Shown here piece by piece: positions 1 to 11,200 of a stretch of 64,000 nucleotides of DNA. The translations under genes were made by a program, and so were the position numbers. The stretch comes from Phytopythium helicoides (lineage: Eukaryota > Oomycota > Peronosporomycetes > Pythiales > Pythiaceae). The stretch lies in assembly GCA_024867545.1 (NCBI GenBank), contig JANFNE010000026.1, positions 701,988 to 765,987 of the forward strand. Direction: 5' to 3'. Position 1 is the stretch's first letter, and each line of letters opens with the position of its first letter. The notes beneath the pieces are model-generated. The model was not told the origin of the DNA. It worked only from the letters and a program-made list of their open reading frames with translations, and ran no database searches.

Positions 1-257
1 TATGCAGGCAGAGTGGCAAAGGCCGCTTTACTAGCTTGCCGAGGCTCATGATGGAGCTCTGGAGACCCTTCCTATGGCATCTTCAACAAGCAATATGAAG
101 TGTCCATGCAGTGCTGTTGTCATCGCTGGGGAGGGCATCGCGCAACCCGCTTGAAGCTGATGAACTGCGCTGCCAGCTTGTCAATTGGGCAGTACCGTAA
201 CGACAGGTTTATTTAGTTTCACGTCTCCTTTTCCACGTTTTCCGGTTGAGTGGGAGT
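1..257. other. Window edge beyond the truncated membrane-protein copy
   Basis: No intact gene is visible. On the minus strand around 80-110 a short frame reads HFILLVEDAIGRV, which weakly resembles the conserved FMILVEYVEVI segment near the C-terminus of the two complete neighbouring paralogues. It could be a decayed remnant of the missing 3' half of the copy at 258-1307, or chance. Confidence 0.3.
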
Positions 258-1307
258 TTACGTCGATCGTTGTGATGAGAAAGGTGAATGTAGAAGTGGA
301 GGTTTTTGTGGCCATCTACCACAGCGCCAATGCCGGGTACCCCGGCCATTCATGCTACATTGGCGTAGATAGATTAGTTTCCGTGTTGCAATTCGGATTT
401 CATGGAGCGACACGAGTGCCATGAGCACTTTCGAGATTGCAAGACCAACAACCATCACAATCGATGGCTGGAACTGTATGCAGAATGCAGCAAATAGAGC
501 CCCAGGAACATCGGCGTTAAATACTATCATCAAAGTTGTGAGCTCATCACCCCCGTCTTCCTTTCGTGTTACACGCTGAAATATCTGCCGATTGATATAC
601 TTGAGAACTGGTAGAAGGCAAAAGAACGCAGGGCGGGCGATCTCGCCGTCCGGAATAAGTGTAAACGCGTAGAAATACAGCGGATATACAGTGATCATGA
701 GTGCCTGACAGGAGAAGAAGATCCCTGCCCGCGCAATATTGGACATAATGCCAGGATTTGTGCGTACATGCGGGTACCACTGAATCCCAAGTAACGTTGT
801 TTCTAGTAGTAGGTGGGTTGGCGTGGTGGCTATCATCGTGAACGGAACCGGAAATCCGACCACGCTCGCCAGAAGGTACGAGAATGAGACATTGACAACA
901 GCAACCAGGAGTGAGGTTATAATGAGTTGAGTCACCGATAACGGCAACGATCGGCCGACTTGCGTGGAGAACTGCTGTAGTAAAACCAGGCAGAAGACGA
1001 AGTAGATTATAAATTCTCGTAAAAAGAATCTGTGGTTTCCATCCAATCCGGCATCAGGAGAATTAAGTGGAACGACTTCAAAGAGTGTAATAACAGCGAG
1101 ACTCGGAGCAGGGGTGATCGCCAGTACGCAAAAGGTGCGCCATAGTGGAGTTGTTGCGATGTAAGATCGTAGATCACGAAACCGAGTCGCGGAGTAGTGC
1201 CCACGCCACTTAACCTGAACGCTCTTCCATAGCCAGCTTACAGACTGACAGCCACTTTGAAACCCTTTACCAGCACAAGCGATCATCGATGAAACAACTG
1301 GATGCAA
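258..1307 (-). pseudogene. Truncated copy of the tandem multi-pass membrane protein family
   Basis: The 349-residue frame aligns with its two upstream paralogues over their first two thirds. It shares FEVVPLNSPDAG, LLQQFSTQVG, VGFPVPF and ARPAFFCLLP and the same succession of hydrophobic segments. After RKLIYL (about residue 311) the similarity stops and an unrelated Arg/Trp/Pro-rich tail leads to a stop. The complete copies run to 554 and 576 residues and carry further membrane segments and a conserved C-terminal exon, absent here. It lies 124 bp downstream of the next copy on the same strand. Most likely it is a 3'-truncated or frameshifted pseudogene. A missed intron leading to exons beyond the window edge cannot be excluded. 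Function is unknown. Confidence 0.6.
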
Positions 1308-1431
1308 AGCGAAGAGTGGGGAGAACTCGGAGTGTGATGTGAAGTTACCATTTTTGAACTGGGCTATATCCAGGTTTATATTTTTGTTCGTTCAAACGTC
1401 AGCCAGTGTCCATCCAGCTCGACGACGCTCG

Positions 1432-3307
1432 TTACTTTTTGAGCCATCCAAACTTGAAGGAATAGTCATGACCTGAACAAACAAGAACGCCCAGGATTCA
1501 ATACTCAAGAGGTGAATCAACAAATTCAAGAGTGTACATACCGTAATGCGCAAGCGAACCCTGTGTAGAGTAAAGTACCCAGCCCATGAGCACCGAGTGC
1601 ACATGGACATACTCATGTGTCAGAACAAACGCGAGTTGCCGAATTGGTGAGATGTGGAGAAATCGACTCAGAAATATCTGAACCACAATGAGCGACACCA
1701 GCTCGACAACTGCGTATGAAAAAACGTTGAAAACCGTGCGTTTTAGATGCTCGGCGTTCATGTTGACAAATTGAGCATAGTAAGCATGGTTGGGAAGGTG
1801 AAAAATGATGACCAAGTACATCGCTACATCAGTAGAACTCATAGCAAGTCAGTCAAATGGTCGACAACCAGTTATCATGTGAATGGTACATATACTTACA
1901 GTAAAAAGCAGGGACGATCACTTCGACATACTCAGCAAGCATGATGAATTCGGTCATATAAAATAGCTTGAGTATCGATTTTGCATAGCTGCGTTCTAGT
2001 TGGTTGAGCATCTCATTGTCAAATGTAGCTGCAACGCGCCGATCCTTCCCATTAGTTTGGTTTGGAACAATTGGTGTTACTAGCACATCCGCGCGAGTCC
2101 AATATGACTTGAGTCGATCAAGCGTTGACATCCTTGAAAGAACAGACCGAGAAGAAGACTTGGCAACCATTGAACTCTTTTTAACAAACGGCGATACGGT
2201 TTGATGATCGAGTCTCTCTAGAATTTCTGTTACTTCTGAAAGCAAGTCCATCGGCTTTCCTAGCTCTTCGGTGCTGACAGTTCTTTCCAGGCGGCACGCC
2301 ATTACTCGTTCTCGAATAGCTGTAAGCGCTCGAGTCTCTTTGTATACATCATAGAAAGCGAAAAGTGTCATCAAGACTTTGATAATTGCAACTCCCGCTG
2401 CAAGCAGAGTTGATGGCTTGTACTGCATGCAGAAAGCCACGAATAAGCCTCCAAGAACATCGGCGTTCAGCACAATGAAGAGTGGAGTTAGCTCTTCGCC
2501 ACCGTGGGTTTTTCGTGTTAGCCGCTGGAAAAGCTGGCGGTAGATGATTCTCAGGATAGGAAGAAGGCAAAAGAACGCTGGTCGCGCCGCACCTTCATCG
2601 GGTAGCAAGGTAAATACATAGTAGTAAATTGGGTACACCCCGATCATGGAGACTTGACATCCGAAGAAAACTCCTGCCCGGATTAGGTCTGAAAAAGTCT
2701 TCGGATTAGCACGTAAGTGACCTCCCCACAGAAATCCAAGTACGACAGTCTCGAGTCCTAGGTGAATGGTTGCAGATAGCTGCAGAGTAAACGGCACCGG
2801 GAATCCGACCGCTTGGGCGATCCCATATGCAATTGCCGTATCCACAACAGTGAGGGGTAGCGTTATGAGCAAGAGACGGCGAGGAGTCATTGGAAGCACC
2901 GGCCCAACTTGCGCACAGAACTGTTGCAGCAAAAGTGAGCAGAACACAAAGTATGTTATAAGCTCTCGCGCGAAGAAGAGTCGGTTATGCGCCAGCCCGG
3001 CATCCGGAGGGTTCAAAGGCACAACTTCGAAAAGTGTTGTTGCGAACAGACTTGAAAGAGGTGTAACCAGCAATATAGCAATTATTTTCCACCGAGGAGT
3101 TGTTTCAGTGAACTGCTGGAGCGCAAATAGTCGACTGGGTGGGTATTCTCCTCTCTTCTTGAGCTGGGACACCGAGTGTAGGCGGTGGAATATCGATTCG
3201 AGGCGACCTCGTGCTCGACCAATGCAACCTGTTAGCAATTTCACTTCGTCACGTTGCGTCATGATCAAGGATAGGAACTGGCGAAAAGTGCCAAAGGTCC
3301 ATTTCAC
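1432..3307 (-). CDS. Multi-pass membrane protein, tandem family, copy 2 (three exons)
   Basis: Exons 1900-3307, 1542-1823 and 1432-1472 join in frame to 576 residues, across introns of 76 and 69 nt (donors GTAAGT and GTATGT). The splice sites are supported by copy 3, which has introns at the same codons. I count about ten hydrophobic segments. Conserved blocks with the neighbours are FEVVPLNPPDAG, LLQQFCAQVG, VGFPVPF, ARPAFFCLLP and QRLTRK. A charged, Ser-rich stretch (about 335-430) probably forms a cytoplasmic loop before the last membrane segments. The protein ends in GHDYSFKFGWLKK, matched by NDYSFKFAWIQRN in copy 3. No enzyme or transporter signature was recognised. I infer an integral membrane protein of unknown function, possibly oomycete-restricted. 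Confidence 0.8.
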
Positions 3308-3481
3308 ACGCCTGAATTTAGCTCAACATGAGCAAAAATACCTTCGTGGTGAGAGGAAACGGCAAAATTCAAGCAAATATGCAAACCGAATCTGCCATGC
3401 ATTTATTTTTGTCTGTCAAGAGATCAAGCGCAATGCAATATGAAAAATGCAAGGGTTCAGTCAACTAAGCCACTTCTGTTG

Positions 3482-5280
3482 TCAATTCCTTTGTATCCAT
3501 GCAAACTTGAACGAATAATCATTGCCTGAACGAGAGCACAAATGATTAGTACCGTAAAGTGATGCGATGCGCGCACAGTGTCTTGACTCACCATAATGGG
3601 CAAGCGATGCTTGTGTTGAGTAGACAACCCAAAGAATCAAGGCTGACTGCACATGAACACTTTCGTTTGAAAGTACAAACGCAAGCTGATGTATAGGTGA
3701 TATTCCTAGTGCGCGACGCAGGGCCAGATGAACTACAATGAGCGAAACAAGTTCGACCATCGCGTAGAGCACGACATTCGTCACGGTTTTTTCCAAGAGG
3801 TGAATATCCATTCCAGCAAATTGAGTGTAGTAGACCCGGTTTGGTAGGTTGAAAATGACAGTAAGGTAAAGAGCTGATAGATGTCATATGGTCAAAGTCA
3901 GTCATAACTCGTAGATATCACACAGTGCACTTCAAACGTACAGTAAACTGCCGGAATGATAACCTCGACGTACTCAACAAGAATCATAAACTCGGCCATA
4001 TAGAGCAACTTGGCGGCGCGCCGTGCGTACCGGTGCTCAAGATACGTTTGCGTCTCGTGGTTATCCACAATTGACCGCAGATTTGCTACCGCGATTGGTA
4101 CTACCTGAGTCCCGTGGAACCAATGGTGTCGAAAAACATCCCACCTCGAAACTCGTGCAGGATGCTGAACCAACTGCTCAGCGCTCTCGATCAAGTTTAA
4201 TCGTTCTCCTTTCTTGTTGATTTTATCGATAAGCGCGATTGCTTCATGCAGAAGGTTGACATCGGTTGATATCATTGATAATGCGTTTATTGATTCAGTC
4301 TCGCCTTTTAGGAGTTTGATTCGACGTCGAAGGTGTAGCAATCGATGGACAGCTTGATAGAGATCGCGAAACGATATTGTGGCCATCACAACCTTCACAA
4401 TTGCGATCCCAACCGCAGTTAAAAGCGATGGTTTGAACTGCATACAGAATGCTACGAACATCCCTCCCATAGTGTCAACGTTGAAAACAATTAGCAATGG
4501 GATCAACTCTCCTCCGTTGCCAGACTTGCGACTGACGCGCTGAAAGAGAACGCGATAAAACGTCCTAATCACTGGAAGCAAGAAGAGAAATGCTGGTCGT
4601 GCAACGGTATTATCTGGAAGCAGCGTGAATACGTAGTAATAGAGTGGATAGGCAACAACCATGGACGCTTGGCTGATGAAGAAGTACATGCCGCGAACAA
4701 TGTCTGTCAATGCGCTTGGATTAGCGATCAAATGTTTCCGCCACGATATTCCCAGGGCTACTATTTGTACCAGGAGCTGAATTGGCGCCGTGAGCTGCAT
4801 TATGAATGGAACAGGGAACCCTATTGCGCAGGCGGCCAGGTATCCGAAGGCTGTGTTGATACTCGCCGTCAAAAATGTGATTATGGCAAGACGACGCGCC
4901 ATCATAGGTAGTGCCGGCCCGACTTGTGCGCAAAATTGCTGGAGCAACAGTGCACAAAGTGTGACGTACATTGTAAGGAGTCGCGCAAAGAAGTTTAGAT
5001 TGTGATTCGTGCCAGCAGATGGAGTATTCAGCGGCACCGAGTCGAAAAGCATCGTTGCGATGAGGCTTGGAGCAGGAGTTAACAACAACACGCCAAGCAC
5101 TCGCCACAGTGGCATTGTTTCGGAAAATTTCTGCAGCTTGATAACCCGGTCTGGCGCGTACTCGCCGTGCCGCTTAATCGTGACGGCCGTCTGTACCCAC
5201 GTATTTGCTCTCCGAAAGCTTCCATGCATTCGTGTCGCTTGTAAAATGCTCGGTGCGCTAGCATGAGTTCGTGGCATCAT
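3482..5280 (-). CDS. Multi-pass membrane protein, tandem family, copy 3 (three exons)
   Basis: Exons 3942-5280, 3592-3873 and 3482-3525 join to 554 residues, with introns of 68 nt (donor GTACGT) and 66 nt (donor GTGAGT). The first is spliced after the first base and the second likewise splits a codon, exactly as in copy 2. The hydrophobic pattern and conserved blocks match copies 1 and 2 (VPLNTPSAG, LLQQFCAQVG, IGFPVPF, ARPAFLFLLP, QRVSRK). The region between the two membrane halves (about 330-420) is more divergent. The start is ambiguous between two adjacent Met codons at 5280 and 5277. The gene is the 5'-most member of a head-to-tail array, 174 bp from copy 2. Function is unknown. Confidence 0.8.
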
Positions 5281-5967
5281 GAAAAGGAGAAATGGTCACA
5301 GGTTACTCGGAGGAAGCTATACATATCGCGGCGATGGCCATCTAGTACGTGAAGAACGCCATCGACGTCGATCAAAAAATAGGGTTGGTATCACGCCAGA
5401 CGAGCTTGAGTCTCCAGATGTGATCGCGAGGACGCTTTCGGGGCGATGGCGGTCACCAAGCCTGGGCTCGCTCAATTCTCGAGCCCAGACTCCGAGTGCT
5501 TTGCACGCCTGCTTTTCTCGCGTGTCCCTGAGAATCTAGCACAAAACTCGAGCACATTACATTACAACGACCGAGATGGCGGTTAATCGCGTGGTCGGCC
5601 GACTTGGGCTCAATCGCAGCACAAGACGGTCGGCAAGCACTAGCGATGTCTGCCGCACCCTAGTGGCGTTGCTCTCCGACTTTTTGGTTTCGTCACTGAA
5701 AAATTGTGCACATCTCGTTGATCCACGAATCCTCGCTGTTTGTTCAACGAGCGAACCCATCGTCGAGTCATATCGTAGAGGAGCTTTCTTGCCACGTCTG
5801 CGATCCATGTGCCATAGAGCGCCGCTTGATATGTTCGCTGTTCTGTTTTCACGGCGCCTCCATCCACTCATGTCCCTCCAATCCATCATCTGCACAATCG
5901 CCCAATCTCAGCCGAAACCTCCTCCCTACACCCATACCCTACGCGATCTGATAGGATAGCGAAAGTC
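5281..5967. other. Intergenic region between divergent genes
   Basis: About 690 bp separate the start of membrane-protein copy 3 (minus) from the presumed kinase transcription start (plus). Frames in it have no recognisable domain or family. It probably holds the promoters of both genes. Confidence 0.6.
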
Positions 5968-5979
5968 TCATTTGCAACC
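5968..5979 (+). promoter_or_regulatory. Initiator-like element (Inr) of the TKL kinase gene
   Basis: TCATTTGCAACC matches the oomycete initiator pattern YCAYTYYNCA. It would start the mRNA only about 40 nt before the first plausible start codon (6008), leaving little room for an upstream intron. Two bases downstream is a minimal ATG-TGA (5981-5986). Confidence 0.5.
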
Positions 5980-6005
5980 CATGTGAGCCCAGCCGCTGCG
6001 GCGCT

Positions 6006-6086
6006 TCATGGCACCTCTCCGTCCTCGCGTCCTCGCTCGCCCTCGCCGCCCAGCTCACTCGCCAACTGCAAACCTATCGGCCAGTC
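6006..6086 (+). other. Signal-peptide-coding stretch in frame with the kinase but lacking ATG
   Basis: Read in the frame of the kinase gene, these codons give a hydrophobic leader with core LSVLASSLALAAQ, then a short polar stretch into the ectodomain. No ATG precedes it in frame before the stop at 5952. An ATG at 6008 lies right at its start but in another frame. One extra base there would make a normal signal peptide. Confidence 0.55.
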
Positions 6087-7697
6087 ATGTCCGAGTCGGT
6101 GGCTTCTGTGCTGGCCTACTACGCCGAGGACTCGTGCTCCGGCACGCCCTTCCTCGTGTACACGGAGGCGGACTTTGACTGCACAAGCACGAGCTCCAGC
6201 ACCAGCGACTGCCTCGAGGGCACGCTGGGCAACGACACCATCTACTACCTGCCCTCATGCACGCAGGACCGGCACGCGGCCGTGGCCGACGCCTTCGGCA
6301 CGGACGAGTTCGTGGGCTTCGACTGGTACGACGACTCGGGATGCGCCAACTACCAGAAGACGCTCGCCTTCGCGGCCACAGGCGACTGCTACGTGTCGAC
6401 CGACAACGCCAGCGCCATCGCCAAGGTCTTCGACGACGGATCCGCCGAGCTAGACATGTACTGGGACACGAACAGCTGCAGCACGGCCGAGGACCCGTAC
6501 AGCGTCACCAAGGATGTGCTCGACAAGTCGACGTGCCTCATCTTCGACTCGACCACAGGCTCAACGTTCTTCACGCGTGCAAGCCTCTCAAGCAGCTCCG
6601 GGATCAGCACGGGGGCTCTCATTGGCATCATCGCAGGCGGCGTCGTCTTCCTCCTGCTCGTTGCAGGAGGAATCTTCTGGTACTGCCGCCGAAAGCGGAG
6701 GATCAAGGGAGCGGCTAACAAGGAATCGCTGCTCGAGTCCAACTTGATGGAGGGCGGAACCACAATCGGCACGACCGGCAGCTCCAAGCCCACCTTTCCT
6801 ACGGGCGGAGAGAGTGGCGACGCACTGTGGCAGGACGAGATCGTCATTTCCTCCCGCGTGCCTCGCGAGAAGGTCATTACACAGGAACTTCTCAGCCGTG
6901 GAGGCTACGGTGAGGTCTACAAGGGCACGTACAACGGCCAGGACGTGGCCATCAAGATGCTGCTCCCCGAGACGCGCCGCAGCCTCAAGCACGTGAACGC
7001 GTTCTTGGCCGAGGTCAAGATGATGGCGACGCTCGAGCACTCGTGCATCGTGCAGTTCGTCGGTGTCGCATGGGATTCGCTCAACGACCTGTGCGTGCTG
7101 TCCGAGTTCATGGCCGGCGGGGACCTGCGCGCATTGCTAGCCCACTACGAGGCCACCCAGCACCCGCAGGGTCTCGACTACCACAAGGTCAAGATCGCGC
7201 TGCAGATCGCGCACGCGTTGACGTACCTGCACACGCTGGAGCAGCCGGTGATCCACCGCGACCTCAAGTCCAAGAACGTGCTGCTGACGTCCGAGCTGCA
7301 CGCCAAGCTGACGGACTTTGGCGTCTCTCGCGAGCGCATCGACGCGACCATGACTGCTGGCGTCGGCACGTCGCTGTGGATGGCTCCCGAGATCATGCTG
7401 GGCGAGAAGTACGGTGTCGAGGCCGACGTGTTCTCGTTCGGCGTCATGCTGAGCGAGCTCGACAGCCACGCGCTGCCGTACGCGACCGCCAAGGAGAACA
7501 GCGACTCGGGCCGCAAGCTGCCGGACGCCGCCATCCTGCAGCTCGTGGCCATGGGAAAGCTGCGCGTGCAGTTCTCGGACGCGGCTCCCAAGGAGCTGGT
7601 GGAGCTGGGGCTCGCGTGCGTGGCCACTGATCCCTCCGAGCGCCCGTCGGCCTCCGAGGCGCTCTACCGGCTGCAGAAGGCGCTGCAGGCGCTGTGA
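6087..7697 (+). CDS. TKL-type receptor-like protein kinase
   Basis: The frame from the first in-frame ATG gives 536 residues. Residues 1-165 form a Cys-rich, acidic ectodomain. A single membrane segment follows at about 172-198, closed by the stop-transfer motif CRRKRR. A linker leads to a protein kinase domain at about 262-533. Visible motifs are the Gly-rich loop RGGYGEVYKG, VAIK (about 287-290), HRDLKSKN (about 389), DFG (about 410) and GTSLWMAPE in the activation segment, so catalysis is expected to be intact (RD type). The sequence style is that of tyrosine-kinase-like Ser/Thr kinases, which oomycetes carry in receptor form. Ligand and pathway are unknown. The true protein probably begins upstream with a signal peptide (see 6006-6086); from Met6087 alone it would lack one. 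Confidence 0.85.
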   Translation: MSESVASVLAYYAEDSCSGTPFLVYTEADFDCTSTSSSTSDCLEGTLGNDTIYYLPSCTQDRHAAVADAFGTDEFVGFDWYDDSGCANYQKTLAFAATGDCYVSTDNASAIAKVFDDGSAELDMYWDTNSCSTAEDPYSVTKDVLDKSTCLIFDSTTGSTFFTRASLSSSSGISTGALIGIIAGGVVFLLLVAGGIFWYCRRKRRIKGAANKESLLESNLMEGGTTIGTTGSSKPTFPTGGESGDALWQDEIVISSRVPREKVITQELLSRGGYGEVYKGTYNGQDVAIKMLLPETRRSLKHVNAFLAEVKMMATLEHSCIVQFVGVAWDSLNDLCVLSEFMAGGDLRALLAHYEATQHPQGLDYHKVKIALQIAHALTYLHTLEQPVIHRDLKSKNVLLTSELHAKLTDFGVSRERIDATMTAGVGTSLWMAPEIMLGEKYGVEADVFSFGVMLSELDSHALPYATAKENSDSGRKLPDAAILQLVAMGKLRVQFSDAAPKELVELGLACVATDPSERPSASEALYRLQKALQAL

Positions 7698-8193
7698 GCG
7701 GCGCGCCATTGCGCTTCAACATGATCAATGTAACATTTGGGTGGTTCTTGACTTGCTTTCACTATAAGTAAAGCGTGCGGCCGACCGTTGCGCAAGCCGA
7801 CCAGTAATAAACTTGACTAGCATGCATTCCGCGCATGCATTCCTTGCGGAATGCAGGCCAATAGTTGCCGAGAATGTGTGCGAACGCGTGCCGACAGCGC
7901 TGCTTGGCCGCTCATTCGCCGATCCGACTGCTCCGCACCGCGTCTGGCCGCGAGCTGCTCGGCTCTGCGCGTTTCGGCGGTGATGAGACAGCCGCGAGCT
8001 CAATGAGCCGGTCTCGAGGTCCTTTGCACCGTTCACGGCAATAGAATCGGCGCACGAGTCTGCAGAAGCGACTGGATGGCTGAGCGCGAGATCCGCGCAA
8101 TCTTTGCTTGCTGTGAGATGCGTTATCCAAGAGTGCTCTACAGTCGTGCGTGGGTGAGAGCGAGGGTTAGCACCGCTTGACCGTCCGAACCGG
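7698..8193. other. Intergenic region, kinase 3' end to ABC transporter A
   Basis: About 500 bp with no supported gene. It contains the inverted repeat at 7823-7855 and, further on, the promoter side of transporter A. Confidence 0.6.
7823..7855. repeat. Perfect 10-bp inverted repeat
   Basis: TGCATTCCGC (7823-7832) and its exact complement GCGGAATGCA (7846-7855) are separated by 13 nt. It could form a hairpin in the 3' region of the kinase transcript. Role unknown. Confidence 0.6.
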
Positions 8194-8207
8194 TCAGTTT
8201 TGAATCT
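8194..8207 (+). promoter_or_regulatory. Initiator-like element of ABC transporter A
   Basis: TCAGTTTTGAATCT resembles the oomycete Inr and lies about 65 nt upstream of the ATG at 8260. Transporter D has a similar TCAGTTGCCAAC element before its ATG. Confidence 0.4.
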
Positions 8208-8259
8208 GCGCTCTCTCGCAACGACCTCCTCTAGTTGCCGGCGCCATCCAAAGACCAAG

Positions 8260-11200
8260 ATGGCGGAGCGAGGAGCGGAGACCAAGGCGCTGCTGCCCAA
8301 GGCCGCGACGTACGAGACCTTCGACAAATCCTCGGTGCGCCACCCGCAAGACGCGGCCTCGTGCTGGTCGCGCTCCTTCTTGTCGTGGGTCACACCCCTC
8401 ATGGAGGTGGGACAGACCAAGCAGCTCAGCTCCGATGACCTCTGGCCGCTCCAGCCGGGCTTCCATGCGGACGTGGTCGCCGAGAAGTTCGACCGCGCGT
8501 TCGCCCAGTCCAACTCCATGGCCAAGGCCTTCTTCGCGTGCTTTGGCGTCCAGTTTGTGCTTACGGGGCTCGCTATGCTGATCTCGATGCTGTGCACTCT
8601 GCTCGGCCCGGTGGTGCTCCGGTTTGTCGTCTCTCGTCTCGCTGAGATCGACCCCAACGCCGACGGCGAGCGAGACACCAGTATCGCTGAAGACGCGCTC
8701 ATGGCCGTCGGACTCCTCGTCGTTGCGCAAATCATCCAGGCCCTGACCAGCATCTACGGCAGCTTTGGCTCGGAAGCGATCGCGATCAAGCTCACTGCCT
8801 CAGTCAAGACGCTCATGTTCCAGAAGACGTTGCGTCTCAGCGCTGGTGCTCGCAAAGAAAAGTCCACGGGCGAGATCACCAACCTCTACACGGCTGATTG
8901 CGACGCGATTCTTAATGTCGCCTACATGGCCCATCAGGTGTGGCTCATCCCCCTGCAGATCACCATCGTCAGCGCCATGCTGTACGAGGTGCTGGACGTG
9001 GCTGCTTTCGCAGGCATTGCTGTGATCGTCGCAATGCTCTACGCGAATAACTGGCTGTCCAAGTTCATGTTTGGCTTCCAGCGCGTCTACCGCAAGAGCA
9101 AGGACGTGCGCATGAAGAAGGTGACGGAGGTGTTCAAGGCTATCAGTATTGTCAAGTTTAATGCGTGGGAGGAGCGCTTCCTCGCTCAAATCCAAGAGCT
9201 ACGCAAAATTGAGATCCGCGACCTATTCAAGCGTCGGATTTTTGTGTCTATCAGCCTCTTTCTTCTCTGGGGGATGCCTGTCTTCATCAGTATTGCTTCA
9301 TTCGGCGTTTACGCTGGTGTCCTCAAGCGTGAGCTCACTCCATCCATCGTGTTCACCAGTATTGCACTCTTCCAGCTCATCCAGGGTCCGATGCGCCTAG
9401 TAGCGAACATCTTGTCGATGCTTGTTCAGTCCAAAGTTGCTTTCGAGCGTATTTCTGCATTCCTTGAAATGCCAGAGCTCAATCCTGACAACGTGGTTAC
9501 GCGCACCACCGAAAGTGCCTCGGTGAAAGTCGTCGGGCTTTTACAAAGCGACGTAATGGTGGACGTCCGCGATGGATCATTCTCGTGGGACGACGACACT
9601 GTCGATGATGATTCAGCCACCTGTGTCCTCCAAAACATCAACCTCCGAGTCAATGCTGGCGACTTCTACGTCGTGCACGGCTCTGTGGGATGCGGCAAGT
9701 CGTCATTGTGCTCCGCCATTTTGGGTGAAATGACCAAGCGAAGTGGATCCGTGTTCGTTGGTGGATCCATCGCCTACTGCTCACAACAGCCGTGGATCCA
9801 GAACATGACTCTCCGTGACAACATTTTGTTTGGCAAACCCTTTGATCAAAACAAGTTCGACAAGGTTATCGATGCGTGTGCACTGAGGACGGATCTGGAG
9901 TTATTGCCTGCTGGCGAGTACACGGAGATCGGCGAGCGCGGTGTGAACCTGTCGGGTGGTCAGATGGCTCGAGTCGCTCTTGCTCGTGCTTGCTACACGG
10001 ATGCGGACATTTACTTGTTGGACGCTCCGCTTGCGGCCGTGGATGCGATGGTGCAGAACGAGATCTTCCACAAGTGTTTGCTTGGTCTACTGCGCCACAA
10101 GACTGTTATCTTGATCACACACAACCCAGAGATCATCTCTTCGCCGCTGATCACACATGCAGTCACGATCGAAGCCGTCGAGGATGGCTTGGTTGAGACC
10201 CACCGCATTGAGGAACCAATTGCGTACGAGCCACTTGTGTCGCCTCTATCTCGACATGCAATGAAGTTCTCGGATGAGCACGTTGTTGGTAGTGTTGGAA
10301 AAATTGAGGATGAATTGCAAGCAGAAAGAAATACGACGGACTCAAACGATGATGCTGAAGACGAGATTGATGAAGCTGGAATCGCATTAGCTTCACCTTG
10401 TGGAGCACTTGAGACTCGGATGAGCCGCAGTTCGAAACGCAGTATTGACGAGAAAGTGGAAGGAAAGCTGGTTGAGGAGGAGGTCCGCGTTGATGGTCAC
10501 GTTGGTGGTCATGTTTTCCGCGCCTACTACAACGCAGCAGGAGGGTGGATCGTTGCAACCGTATTCTTTGCGACGTCTGTGTTTTGGCAGTTGTGTATGA
10601 TTGCTGGCGACTTCTGGCTGGGCGAGTGGTCGAACGATAGCAACGCAGACCCATCGAACCCACCGCCTTCTGCCTCCTACCGCTTGACCATCTACTCGGT
10701 GTTGGGACTGACTGGTGCGGCAATGATCTTGATTCGCATGCTCATGGCTGCAGTGTTCGGACTCTCGGCTGCTCGAAAATTGTTTGACGCAATGACGCTC
10801 TCTCTTCTCCATGCTCCGATGCGGTTCTTTGACGAGAACCCGATTGGACGCATCTTGACGCGTTATGGAAGTGATGTCTCTGTAGTGGACGCCAACATCC
10901 CGCCAATGTTTGCTCGAACCAGTGCAACCGTGTGTCTCGTGGGATGCAGTGCTATTACTGCTGCGCTTGTTATCCGATGGCAGGGATTGCTTCTACTCCC
11001 CGTAGTGTACATTTACTACCGCATCGCTGTGTTTTACTTGCGTCCAGCTCGAGAGCTTCAGCGACTTGGCAAGACAACCCAGGCTCCAGTGCTAAATCAT
11101 TTGTCCGAGTCGATCGATGGCGCTAGTGTTGTTCGTGCATATGGTCCTCGCCAGATTGCCCGCTTTGTTGAAACTCACCACGAACGCCTGAATGACAACA

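Noticed and set aside
5576..5959. 127-residue plus-strand frame upstream of the kinase
   Set aside because: No recognisable domain, overlaps the presumed promoter, and an antisense frame of similar length exists over the same bases.
7137..7709. 190-residue minus-strand frame opposite the kinase domain
   Set aside because: Shadow of the kinase coding strand with low-complexity composition.
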